NCBI GenBank assembly: GCA_029945855.1
Contig: JAQSDJ010000058.1
Coordinates: 1,124-54,152 of the forward strand
DNA: 53,029 nucleotides
Source of the DNA: Lacunisphaera sp.
Lineage (GTDB): Bacteria > Verrucomicrobiota > Verrucomicrobiia > Opitutales > Opitutaceae
Direction: 5' to 3'
Shown: positions 1 to 6,501 of the stretch, piece after piece
Layout: each line of letters opens with the position of its first letter
Numbering within the stretch: position 1 is the stretch's first letter
Made by a program: the position numbers and the translations under genes
Notes under the pieces: model-generated
Database searches by the model: none
What the model was told of the DNA's origin: nothing
What the model saw: the letters and a program-made list of their open reading frames with translations, nothing else

Positions 1-19
1 GCGAGGCGTGTGGTTCGCT

Positions 20-49
20 GCGGGTAACCCGCGGGACTGGTAGTCCCGC
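20..49. repeat. Two adjacent hairpin words downstream of tlyA
   Basis: Two short perfect stem-loops lie back to back: GCGGGTAACCCGC (20-32) and GCGGGACTGGTAGTCCCGC (31-49). They follow the tlyA stop on the minus strand. No run of T follows on either strand, so they are not a canonical intrinsic terminator, although they could stall RNA polymerase or protect a 3' end. They match the hairpin-word style seen at several other gene ends in this window. Confidence 0.6.
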
Positions 50-66
50 CTCCAACGGAACGTGGT

Positions 67-813
67 TCAGCGGCTTTTCCTCAGCCCCAGCAGGTATTCG
101 CGGTTACCGTCGGCGCCGTGCACGGGGCACTCCATTTCGCCCGCCAGCGTCGCGCCCGGGAGCTCGCGCAGGGCGAAGTCTCGCACCTCGGCCAGCACGC
201 GGACGCGCACGGCGTCGTCGCGGATGACGCCCGAGCCGCGGTTGACCTCGGCCTTACCGGCCTCGAACTGGGGTTTCACCAGCGCGATGAGGGTGCCGCC
301 GGGCCGCAGGAACGGCCACACGGCGGGCAGCACGCTTTTCAGCGAGATGAACGACAGGTCCATGACCGCCGCGTCGTAACTGGCGCGGGGCAGGGCGCCG
401 GGCGCGAGGTGGCGGGCGTTGGTCTTCTCCAGATTCGTCACGCGCGGGTCGCGACGGATCTTCTCGTGCAGCTGGCCGTGGCCCACGTCGACGCAGGTCG
501 CGGAGGCGGCGCCGGCCTGCAGCGCGCAGTCGGTGAAGCCGCCGGTCGAGGCCCCGACGTCGAGGAGGTGGGCGCCGGTGAGATCGAGGGGAAACTTCTC
601 AAGGTAGGCGGCGAGTTTTTCGCCCCCGCGGCTGACGAAACGCGGCGGCTGGTCGACGGTGAGCTCGAAGTCCGCGGGGAATTCCTTGCCCGGCTTTTCG
701 AGCCGGTCGGTGCCATGGCGCACGCGGCCGGACATGATGAGCGCCTTGGCCTGCGCGCGGCTGGGGGAGAGCCCGCGCGCCACCAGCAGTTCGTCGAGTC
801 GGGTTTTGGACAT
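67..813 (-). CDS. tlyA: TlyA-family rRNA 2'-O-methyltransferase
   Basis: The 248-residue protein has an N-terminal S4 RNA-binding domain (about residues 1-60) followed by an FtsJ/RrmJ-like SAM-dependent methyltransferase domain. The SAM loop reads [14 protein letters not shown]. Residues matching the K-D-K-E tetrad of 2'-O-methyltransferases appear in SRGGEK, MDLSF, VKPQFE and NREYL. Characterised family members methylate cytidines of 16S and/or 23S rRNA and were formerly called hemolysin A. The length is normal for the family. It is transcribed toward the window start and separated from the next gene by a repeat-rich gap. Confidence 0.93.
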   Translation of the reverse strand: MSKTRLDELLVARGLSPSRAQAKALIMSGRVRHGTDRLEKPGKEFPADFELTVDQPPRFVSRGGEKLAAYLEKFPLDLTGAHLLDVGASTGGFTDCALQAGAASATCVDVGHGQLHEKIRRDPRVTNLEKTNARHLAPGALPRASYDAAVMDLSFISLKSVLPAVWPFLRPGGTLIALVKPQFEAGKAEVNRGSGVIRDDAVRVRVLAEVRDFALRELPGATLAGEMECPVHGADGNREYLLGLRKSR

Positions 814-1069
814 TTTCTATTTTGGATTCTCGATTGTCGATTGAGCCCGAATATGCGGAGGGGGCGACACGAATTCCACGAATGGTCCCGAATTAATTCA
901 GCAGGTGGGCCGGCCGGTCCCTCTGCCGGCGAGGGCAAGTAGGTGGGCCGGCAGGTCTCTCTGCCGGCAAGGAACATGCGCCATGCGGCCGCTTCCTAAA
1001 GCGGGCACAGGGACGTGCCCGCCCACCAGAGGATCAACTTGACGGAGGGTTTCGGCGGGCAACACCGCC
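814..1069. other. Repeat-filled intergenic gap
   Basis: I see no gene in this 256-base gap. It holds a word of the form GACACGAATTCCACGAATGG (868-887), the tandem hairpin words at 908-970 and another hairpin word at 1001-1022. It separates two minus-strand genes, so it lies downstream of the glycosylase gene and upstream of tlyA. A tlyA promoter should lie close to base 813, but I cannot identify one confidently. Confidence 0.5.
908..1026. repeat. Tandem and single hairpin words
   Basis: Two tandem copies of a roughly 30-bp unit built as GTGGGCCGGC ... CTCTGCCGGC lie at 908-932 and 945-970. The second has a perfect 8-bp stem, GCCGGCAG with CTGCCGGC. A third hairpin with a different word, GCGGGCAC-aggga-cGTGCCCGC, lies at 1001-1022 and is followed by CCACC. 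The architecture (GC-rich word, short connector, reverse complement, C-rich flank) is shared although the sequences differ. Confidence 0.65.
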
Positions 1070-1912
1070 TCACCGCTTCTGCCGGACGGGGGACCAGCAG
1101 GTGGTGCGGCCGCCGACTTCTTCGCGGACCAAAAGCCTCTTCGTGCGCGGGCAGCGGCCGCCGTCCTCCCAGCGGTGCCAGAACAGCCAGGTTTTCGGGA
1201 TGTGCGCGTTCAGATTCGGCGGCAGGTAGCGACCTTTCCCGGCGATGGTGCCGAGGGCCAGTCGGCAGACGCGCCGGCATTCGCGGTGCAGCGTGCGCAC
1301 CTCGGCCGGCTTCAGCGAACCGGCCAGGCGCTGCGGGTGGATTGCGGCGCGCCACAGGATCTCGTCGGCCATCCAGTTGCCGATGCCGGGAAAACGTTCC
1401 TGCATCAGCAGCACGGCCTTGATCGGGGCGCGGGCCCGGCGGCGGAGGAAGACGGCGACCGCCTCGACGGTGAACTCTTTCGACAGGATCGCCGGAGCGA
1501 TGCGCGTCCACCAGGCCGGTGGTGTTTTGCCGGTGTGAAAGAGCACGCCGCCGAACATCCGCGGGTCGTTGAAAACCAGCTGCCGCTGCTGCTGCACGAG
1601 GATGAGATGGTCATGCTTGGTGGCGGCGTAGTCGGGCGGCTCGACGCGCAGTTCGCCGCTCATGCCGAGGTGGATGCCCAGCCACCTCGACTCCGCTCGG
1701 GGCAGGCCACTGCCGCTGAAGCGAAAAAGCATCTGCTTCGCGGCGGTTTCGGAGTCGAGCAGCGTGGCGCCGGTGAGTTTTCTTTTCAGCAGCGTGGGGC
1801 TGGTGCCACGGAAGACCTTTTTGCCCGCGTGCAGGCGCACGGCGAGCACCGTGGCGCCGTGTCCGGCGCTCCAGCGCTTGCGAAAAAATTCGACCTCGGC
1901 GAGCTCGGGCAT
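1070..1912 (-). CDS. Fpg/Nei-family DNA glycosylase with degenerate zinc finger
   Basis: This 280-residue protein begins MPELAEVEFFRK, which retains the Pro2-Glu3 catalytic N terminus of formamidopyrimidine-DNA glycosylases. That family excises oxidised purines and nicks the backbone in base-excision repair. AKQMLFRF and WLGIHLGMSG match the beta-hairpin lysine and a core family motif. The C-terminal finger normally has four cysteines (CxxC...CxxC). Here only one cysteine remains in each half (GGRCPRTK and RTTCWSPVRQ), so the protein probably uses a zincless finger or has lost that function. The residues LPRAESR just before WLGIHLG are encoded by a dispersed DNA word (1685-1706). Confidence 0.85.
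   Translation of the reverse strand: MPELAEVEFFRKRWSAGHGATVLAVRLHAGKKVFRGTSPTLLKRKLTGATLLDSETAAKQMLFRFSGSGLPRAESRWLGIHLGMSGELRVEPPDYAATKHDHLILVQQQRQLVFNDPRMFGGVLFHTGKTPPAWWTRIAPAILSKEFTVEAVAVFLRRRARAPIKAVLLMQERFPGIGNWMADEILWRAAIHPQRLAGSLKPAEVRTLHRECRRVCRLALGTIAGKGRYLPPNLNAHIPKTWLFWHRWEDGGRCPRTKRLLVREEVGGRTTCWSPVRQKR
1685..1706. repeat. Dispersed word inside the glycosylase gene
   Basis: The plus-strand segment CCTCGACTCCGCTCGGGG plus CAGG resembles a class of short interspersed words (CCTCGAC, 2-3 bases, GCTC, then GGGC) that I recognise from many environmental genomes. A close relative lies inside the M3 peptidase gene at 41908-41928. On the coding strand it adds about seven residues, LPRAESR, without breaking the frame. 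That it was inserted is inference, because I cannot align homologues. Confidence 0.5.
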
Positions 1913-1943
1913 GGCTTACGGGTAGAAACCCTTCGGAATGTTC

Positions 1944-2014
1944 AACACAGAGATCGCAGAGTATTTGAAGGCAGATTGGCTGAGCTCCTCTGCGCGCTCT
2001 GCGTTCTCTGTGTT
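1944..2014. repeat. Inverted pair of reiterated words (ACACAGAG type)
   Basis: The left arm is AACACAGAGATCGCAGAG (1944-1961). The right arm (1988-2014) is its imperfect reverse complement with an additional reiteration of the GCAGAG word. A 26-base spacer separates them. The transcript could form a long imperfect hairpin between the M24 peptidase stop and the glycosylase start. No T-run follows. It belongs to the same architectural class as the elements at 14189-14302, 45236-45378 and 45423-45561. Confidence 0.65.
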
Positions 2015-2027
2015 AAATCCTCCGTGC

Positions 2028-3155
2028 TTATCGAATCTCCCAATTGTAGGGATATTTCGAGAGCGGCTTGGAGCCAGTGGCGGTGACCTGGACGACATCC
2101 TCCCAGCGGCAGCCGCCCAAGCCCGGATAATAAAGCCCCGGCTCGACCGTCATCACAGAGCCTTTTTTTAGCGGGTAGGAGACGGCCCCCGACATCCGGC
2201 CCGGGTCGTGCACCGCCAGGCCGAGGCCGTGGCCGGTGCCATGGATGAAGCCGACGGCGCCGGTCTTCGTCTGCCGGGTGACATAGCCGGCGGCGGCGAA
2301 ACAGTCGGTGACGGCTTGGTGGACGAGTTTGCCGTCGACGCCGGCACGGATGGTCTTGGTGGCGCTCACCTGCGCCTCGCGGACGGTGGCGACGAGCTTC
2401 CGCTGCGCCGCGGAAGCGCGGCCTTTCAGGTAGGTGCGGGTCATGTCGCCAAAATAGCCGGTCTTCACGACGCGCGGGAAAATATCGATGATGATGAGCT
2501 CGTGCGGCCGGAGCGCGCCGGAGCCGCGGTCGTGCGGGTCGCAGGCCTGGTTGCCGCCGGCGACGATGGTGTCCTGCGGGTTGCCGCCCTGTTCGGCGAT
2601 CGCGGTCTCGAGGGCGAAGCGGAGCGACTCGGAGGTGAGCGGCTGGCCGCGGTAAAGCAGCGAGCGGCCCTTGATCTTCGCGGCGCGCAGGATTTTCTCG
2701 GCCACGGCGTAGCCGACCGTGCAGAGACGGTTGCCCTCGCGGATGCAGCCCGCCTCCCAGGCGGTCTTGATCTCACGCTCGGGAAACATCAGGCCGTCGG
2801 CGAAGGTCAGCCGGAGGCCGAGCTTGGTGAGCTTCACATAAAGCGAAGCGGGGAAATCGTCCGGCACGCGGAAGTAGCGCAGGCGGTAGTGGGCGGCGAG
2901 GGCGGCGATGATCTCGGCGACGCCGGCCTTGGGGCCGTAGAGTTCCTGGGCGCGGGCGAGCCATTTTTCGCGCGGCAGCACGACGTCGAAGCCGCCGGTC
3001 TTCTTCACGCGGCCGAACTCCAGCGCGCTCTGGACGGTGATCTTTTTGCCGCCGACGCCGAGGGCGATGAAGGGGTCGTGCACTTCAACGCGGCCGAAAT
3101 ACAGCATGTCGGCGCTGGCGTGGGTGTCGGCATAGAGCAGGGGCGAGGGGGTCAT
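2028..3155 (-). CDS. M24-family metallopeptidase (Xaa-Pro aminopeptidase-like)
   Basis: A 375-residue cytosolic protein with a creatinase-like N-terminal region and a C-terminal pita-bread fold. The dinuclear metal ligands can be followed in order: Asp in IIIDIFPR, Asp in GDMTRTY, His in GTGHGLGL, Glu in TVEPGLY and Glu in RWEDVV. The family removes N-terminal residues, often before proline; the exact substrate cannot be read from sequence. The start follows a reiterated TTCAC-type pyrimidine tract. It lies on the same strand as the glycosylase gene, separated by the inverted repeat at 1944-2014. Confidence 0.88.
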   Translation of the reverse strand: MTPSPLLYADTHASADMLYFGRVEVHDPFIALGVGGKKITVQSALEFGRVKKTGGFDVVLPREKWLARAQELYGPKAGVAEIIAALAAHYRLRYFRVPDDFPASLYVKLTKLGLRLTFADGLMFPEREIKTAWEAGCIREGNRLCTVGYAVAEKILRAAKIKGRSLLYRGQPLTSESLRFALETAIAEQGGNPQDTIVAGGNQACDPHDRGSGALRPHELIIIDIFPRVVKTGYFGDMTRTYLKGRASAAQRKLVATVREAQVSATKTIRAGVDGKLVHQAVTDCFAAAGYVTRQTKTGAVGFIHGTGHGLGLAVHDPGRMSGAVSYPLKKGSVMTVEPGLYYPGLGGCRWEDVVQVTATGSKPLSKYPYNWEIR

Positions 3156-3157
3156 GA

Positions 3158-3200
3158 GAGTGAAGGTGAAAGTGGGAGTGAAGGCGAGGGCGGGAAGGTC
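3158..3200. repeat. Purine/pyrimidine word tract upstream of the M24 gene
   Basis: The plus strand reads as repeated GTGAAGG/GTGAAAG/GTGGGAG words. On the coding strand of the peptidase this is an imperfect TTCAC-type pyrimidine repeat ending just before the ATG. A comparable purine tract lies upstream of rhaM at 45896-45975. No clear Shine-Dalgarno sequence is visible within it. Confidence 0.5.
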
Positions 3201-3245
3201 GCGATTGGGGATTGCGGGACGGGGCCGATTCAGGTCAATGCAGTG

Positions 3246-3279
3246 AAACCACTAATTGACACGAATGAACACAAATATT
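3246..3279 (+). repeat. Word repeat covering the DUF192 start
   Basis: The sequence AACCACTAATTGACACG followed by AATGAACACAAATATT is a single arm of the word-type repeat in which CCAC, ACGAATG and ACACAAAT motifs recur. Related words occur at 868-898 and 45423-45561. Here no second arm is seen. The likely ATG of the downstream lipoprotein (3265) lies inside it. Confidence 0.5.
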
Positions 3280-3831
3280 CCAAGGGCAGGCGCGGGGCGG
3301 TTCGGCGGGATAGCCATCCGGATTCCTGCGTGGATGATCTGCGGTCTGTTGGGACTCACGCTGCTGTCGGGCTGCGGTCGCGCCGATACCGCCCAGGCCG
3401 CCGCGCCGAAGACGGTGGACGACCGTTTCGCCATCAAGGTCGGCGAGCGCACGGTGCAGATGCAGGTCGCGGCGCTGCCGGCCGAGTTGCAGAAAGGGCT
3501 CATGTTCCGGAAAACGATGGGCGAGGACGAGGGCATGCTGTTCGTCTTCACCGTGCCGCAGCCGCAGGGCTTCTGGATGCGCAACACCACGCTGCCGCTC
3601 GACATCGGCTACTTTGACGGGACGGGCGAGCTGAAGGAGATTTATCCGCTCTATCCCCTCGACGAGAAATCGGTGACGTCACGCAGCCGGGCCATCCAGT
3701 TCTGCCTGGAGATGAACCAAGGCTGGTATAAGCGCAACGAGGTGAAGCCCGGCGCCAAGCTCGATCTCAAGGCCGTGGCCGAGGCGCTCCGGGCCCGCGG
3801 GCTCAAGCCGGAAGCGGCGGGACTGCGGTGA
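3265..3831 (+). CDS. DUF192-family lipoprotein
   Basis: The 188-residue product has an arginine-containing N terminus, a hydrophobic segment and a lipobox LLSGC with Cys37, so it is probably an exported lipoprotein. The rest matches the compact DUF192 fold: GLMFRKTMGEDEGMLFVF, FWMRNT and LPLDIGYF are characteristic family stretches. The biochemical role of DUF192 is unknown. I chose ATG 3265; TTG 3256 is also possible. Both lie within the dispersed word repeat, so the repeat supplies the first codons. ATG 3334 would leave no basic n-region before the signal. Confidence 0.82.
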   Translation: MNTNIPRAGAGRFGGIAIRIPAWMICGLLGLTLLSGCGRADTAQAAAPKTVDDRFAIKVGERTVQMQVAALPAELQKGLMFRKTMGEDEGMLFVFTVPQPQGFWMRNTTLPLDIGYFDGTGELKEIYPLYPLDEKSVTSRSRAIQFCLEMNQGWYKRNEVKPGAKLDLKAVAEALRARGLKPEAAGLR

Positions 3832-4336
3832 TCCGACGAACGGACAAGTCACGCCCCTTCGCTAAACAGCGCTCAAATTGGGGCCCGGCCTGCCTCGCTC
3901 CCTCGGGTTCTCCGCCCAGTGCGGCTGCGTCGGCCATAGGCTTGGCGAAGACCGGACCCGGATGTCCGGTGGTGTGGGGGCCGGAGGCTAGGGAGTGTCT
4001 TCAAGCCCTCAAACTCCCGCGAGTTTAACCACGAATGCTCCGCCTAACGGCTTCGCTGGGATGAGCCCTCCGCCTAATCGGCTTCGGTTTTGGTCCGGAG
4101 ACGCGGCTAATCGCCACGGGGAATCCAAGCCGATCTGGCCTCCCGTTTCAGTCGGCGATGAGCCGACCCCCGAAATCCCACGCGAAGCCGATTAGGCGAA
4201 GCTCACCAAGAAGCAGCGCCGTTAGGCGATGCATTCGTGGTTAATAAAACTCTGCGTTTGTCCGGTCCTTCGCCGTTTGGAAATGGGGGTTTGAATACAC
4301 GCCCTAATTAATTCCGGCTACCTGATTCGGCTTTCT
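3832..4336. other. Gap with inverted-repeat element
   Basis: No convincing gene is present in these 505 bases. Bases 3840-3990 are ordinary GC-rich DNA with no recognisable signal. Bases 3995-4242 hold the left copy of the large repeat described separately. Open frames across it arise because the repeat lacks stops in some frames; the same peptide-like string appears on the opposite strand at the second copy. Confidence 0.6.
3995..4242 (+). repeat. Left copy of island-flanking inverted repeat
   Basis: Bases 3995-4159 match the reverse complement of 6294-6457 at about 96 percent by hand alignment (six substitutions and one 1-base gap). The element is also internally palindromic: its left arm (AACCACGAATGC, CGCCTAACGGC, CGCCTAATCGGCTTCG) recurs inverted at 4182-4242. 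Compared with the other copy, about 55-60 bases are missing near 4159. Outer core-like words are GCCTAAC (4042) and GTTAGGC (4221), reminiscent of integron attC ends, but the span is longer than a normal attC site. Confidence 0.75.
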
Positions 4337-4753
4337 TCATAACGCAGCTTGCACGTAGCTGGCGTAGAAGCTGCGATCATCCACGGGTATCAGCGAAATA
4401 TAGAGGCGCAGGCCCCGAGATTCCTTCTTTGCCTCGAATACAAATGAGGAGACTCGCCCCTGCTCCGCCGGCGGTGGGCTGCCAACCTCACGCACCTGCC
4501 AGCCCGCACCAACCAACTCGGCCTTGATCTGTAGACCGGTCGTTTCGACGAATGCCTTCCAAGGGCCCGCAGGCTTCTTCCGAAGCTGCGTCGCGTGATA
4601 AGCTCGAGGCAACGTGGTAAGTGACGCCGAGCCTTGATTTTCTTCAGGCTTAGTCTTCAACGCGGCCCATACAAAATCGGGCTCCCAATCCTCTATTCGC
4701 ATTTGAGCGATGCACGATGAGATCAAGGCAAGGAAGACAACGATGGTTTTCAT
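4337..4753 (-). CDS. Small exported protein of unknown function
   Basis: A 138-residue product starting MKTIVVFLALISSCIAQ, which looks like a cleavable signal peptide. The mature part has no family I recognise. It contains QIKAELVGAGWQVREVGSPP and LRLYISLIPVDDRSF, giving an alpha/beta impression. The reading frame extends to 4930, but that would bury the signal peptide, so I chose ATG 4753. It is the first of three minus-strand orphan genes in the lower-GC island and its upstream side carries a hairpin and a group II intron fragment. Confidence 0.6.
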   Translation of the reverse strand: MKTIVVFLALISSCIAQMRIEDWEPDFVWAALKTKPEENQGSASLTTLPRAYHATQLRKKPAGPWKAFVETTGLQIKAELVGAGWQVREVGSPPPAEQGRVSSFVFEAKKESRGLRLYISLIPVDDRSFYASYVQAAL

Positions 4754-4780
4754 GGATGGATTTGTTGCCAACATTGAACT

Positions 4781-4818
4781 CAGACACGACTGGGAGCGAA
4801 GCTCCCGGTCGTTGTCTG
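4781..4818. repeat. Long stem-loop beside the intron end
   Basis: CAGACACGACTGGGAGC, a GAA loop and the nearly perfect complement GCTCCCGGTCGTTGTCTG form a stem of about 17 bp. The group II intron 5' end begins 11 bases downstream at 4830. Group IIC introns insert a few bases after terminator or attC hairpins, so the hairpin may be the original target. On the minus strand it lies 28 bases upstream of the 4753 start. Confidence 0.6.
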
Positions 4819-4829
4819 TGGCGGCTGGA

Positions 4830-5075
4830 GTGTGCCCGGCATGGGAGTGAACTGACGGGGTGAAAGTCCTCGATGCAAGATACCAAAGTGAAAACAAAAG
4901 CATTAGACCAAGGCAACTGCGGAGCCTCAAGGCGCCGTGTGGGGAAGGAAGCCGGCGTCAAACCGACGAGCCCACGAACAGGAACAGGCGACGAAGCCGG
5001 TGACGCGGATGAGTTGGTTTCACTGTGCAATCAAAAGTAGCATCTAGCGGCCTGACCCCGTATGAATTCTTCATC
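4830..5075 (+). mobile_element. 5' fragment of a bacterial group II intron
   Basis: The sequence starts GTGTGCCCGGCATGGG, continues with AACTGACGGGGTGAAAGTCC and CCAAAGTGAAAACAAAAGC, and then GGGGAAGGAAGCCGGCGTC and AACAGGAACAGGCGACGAAG. I recognise this order as the start and domain I of bacterial group II introns, beginning with the GUGYG-type 5' end. No reverse-transcriptase/maturase frame and no domain V/VI hairpin follow: the next bases are the 3' end of an orphan minus-strand gene. It is therefore a truncated, non-mobile remnant. The right boundary near 5075 is approximate. Confidence 0.72.
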
Positions 5076-5426
5076 TCAGGCGGCCTCACGCTTCTCATCT
5101 GGAAAATGAGACTTCACGCCAGCTCTGCTCAGCCAATAGAGCACCGCAGCCGACAGCGCGATTCTGACGACAAGAAGCCACTGGACTGCGGCAGTCGAGT
5201 AATCGGCTAGGTCGCCGAGAATCGTCAGCGTAGCAATAATCATGGCCGCTCCTCGTGCCCACCTCTTCTTCGTCCAGATGCCGATGGCAATCGCGACAGA
5301 TGCCAGGATAGCGATGGCGAACCAAACTGGCGCCTTTGGGCTATAGCGCCAAAATCCGAATATGGCCTGCGCGGTGACCAAGACAGCGGCGATGTAGAAT
5401 TCTCGGATGGGGCTAGATTCTTTCAT
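5076..5426 (-). CDS. Small membrane protein of unknown function
   Basis: The 116-residue product has about four hydrophobic helices (IAAVLVTAQAIFGFW; VWFAIAILASVAIAIGIW; AAMIIATLTILGDLA; LLVVRIALSAAVLYWL) and charged ends, so it is an inner-membrane protein. I know no family. The start at 5426 (MKESSP) avoids running into the hairpin-rich gap; ATG 5447 is possible. It lies 35 bases downstream of the next orphan gene on the same strand. Composition is lower in GC than the flanking chromosome, suggesting it arrived with the island. Confidence 0.58.
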   Translation of the reverse strand: MKESSPIREFYIAAVLVTAQAIFGFWRYSPKAPVWFAIAILASVAIAIGIWTKKRWARGAAMIIATLTILGDLADYSTAAVQWLLVVRIALSAAVLYWLSRAGVKSHFPDEKREAA

Positions 5427-5461
5427 GTGGTATTGGCGGAGCATCATCTTCCGCCGATCGA

Positions 5462-5908
5462 TTACGATGAGCCGCGGCCGGGCGCCAGCCCGGACGTTGG
5501 CTCGGGCAACTGGATCGGCCGGCTTTGCCGCTGAACGCGCAATGCGACTGCAAGTCCAATGACAGAGCCGGTCGTGATGCCTGCAGCGCTCGCTAACCAG
5601 AACGGCAAATAACCGTCTTGAAATAAAAGCATGTCAACGCCGCCGGCTGAAAACATAAGGGACAGAGTGAAGAAAACAAAACCGACTCTTCTCTTTCTGC
5701 TTGGCGCGACAGCAACTCCGACCAGCACAAACACACATGCCGGAATCGCGGCAGACGTAATAAGCGGGATGAGACCGACGAGGCTGTAGAAGAATCCGCC
5801 GCCATAGGTCGAGTGAACGCCGGCAAAAATCTTCGTGTCGAGCACCCATGCGATAAATGAGGCAAGGACAGCACTTGGAAAACTGGCGATCCAACGAAGC
5901 GTATTCAT
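5462..5908 (-). CDS. Small four-helix membrane protein of unknown function
   Basis: A 148-residue product with four predicted membrane segments (VLASFIAWVLDTKIF; LVGLIPLITSAAIPACVFVLVGV; VGFVFFTLSLMFSAGG; PFWLASAAGITTGSVIGLAVAL). The final residues PEPTSGLAPGRGSS read into a GC-rich hairpin DNA segment (about 5470-5500, GGGCGCCAGCCCGG), as happens when a small gene ends inside a cassette recombination site. That comparison is suggestive only. No known family. It is the upstream member of the island's minus-strand gene pair. Confidence 0.58.
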   Translation of the reverse strand: MNTLRWIASFPSAVLASFIAWVLDTKIFAGVHSTYGGGFFYSLVGLIPLITSAAIPACVFVLVGVAVAPSRKRRVGFVFFTLSLMFSAGGVDMLLFQDGYLPFWLASAAGITTGSVIGLAVALRVQRQSRPIQLPEPTSGLAPGRGSS

Positions 5909-6184
5909 TTCTTCTTCCGCCGATCAGTTTTAGTGGGACTCGAAAACGAGTCTTTGCACGCAACAGGTCATGGGCCGAAGCAGATTGCCTAAATCCTTCT
6001 TGGGCAATTCTCGAATTTCCCGCGCAAGTCATTTCCACGCTGAAAACGTCTGGAGAAATGACTTGTTGGGCGTCTGACGACGGGCCGATTTGTCGCAAGG
6101 AAAGCTTGGGCTAACCATTCGCCAGTGAATGATGCAAACGGACGCGAATCATAGCCGCCCAGGGTCCGTCTTGAGTTCTCACTG

Positions 6185-6457
6185 TGCGAAACTCAGGCGA
6201 ATAATCGGCTCCGAGTGGGGCTTCGGGGGTCGGCTTCCTGTTGCTGCCTGCTGGCAGCCCGGGATCAGTCGCGCAGCCTGCGCTGCGGCTGAAATCGCCG
6301 ACTGAAACGGGAGTCCAGATCGGCTTGGATCCCCGTGGCGATTAGCCGCGCCTCCGGACCAAAACCGAAGCCGATTAGGCGGAGGGCTCATCCCAGCGAA
6401 GCCGTTAGGCGGAGCATTCGTGGTTAAACTCTCGGGAGTTTGCGGGTTTGAAGACAC
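6185..6457 (-). repeat. Right copy of island-flanking inverted repeat
   Basis: Bases 6294-6457, read on the minus strand, align almost perfectly to 3995-4159. Beyond that this copy carries about 55-60 extra bases (around 6238-6293, including CTGCCTGCTGGCAG) missing from the left copy. It then realigns through GCCGACCCCCGAA and degenerates in the far arm (about 6185-6235). The pair therefore bounds a 2.1-kb island in inverted orientation. Confidence 0.75.
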
Positions 6458-6468
6458 ATCCTGGCCAC

Positions 6469-6488
6469 GGCCGGTCAGGAGACCGGCC
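6469..6488. repeat. Hairpin word after the fructokinase gene
   Basis: GGCCGGTC-agga-GACCGGCC is a perfect 8-bp stem with a 4-base loop, placed 13 bases after the fructokinase stop on the minus strand. There is no T-run, so an intrinsic terminator role is unproven. It resembles the hairpin words near 908-1022. Confidence 0.6.
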
Positions 6489-6501
6489 CTCCAGAACGGG
6501 G

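Larger units (their letters stand above)
5909..6501. other. Gap with hairpins and inverted-repeat element
   Basis: I find no gene in these 593 bases. The first part has a hairpin ACTCG-aaaa-CGAGT (about 5938-5952) and a perfect 11-bp inverted repeat CAAGTCATTTC ... GAAATGACTTG (about 6025-6065) followed by GTTGGGC. From about 6180 it holds the right copy of the island-flanking repeat, then the hairpin at 6469-6488 after the fructokinase gene. Confidence 0.6.

Noticed and set aside
3995-4195. A 66-codon frame in the left island repeat
   Set aside because: The same peptide-like string appears from the inverted copy in a different reading context, so it reflects repeat DNA, not a protein.
5990-6071. 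A possible attC site ending in GTTGGGC
   Set aside because: The matching outer core on the other side reads GCCTAAA, not a proper partner, and the inner inverted repeat is not positioned as in attC sites.
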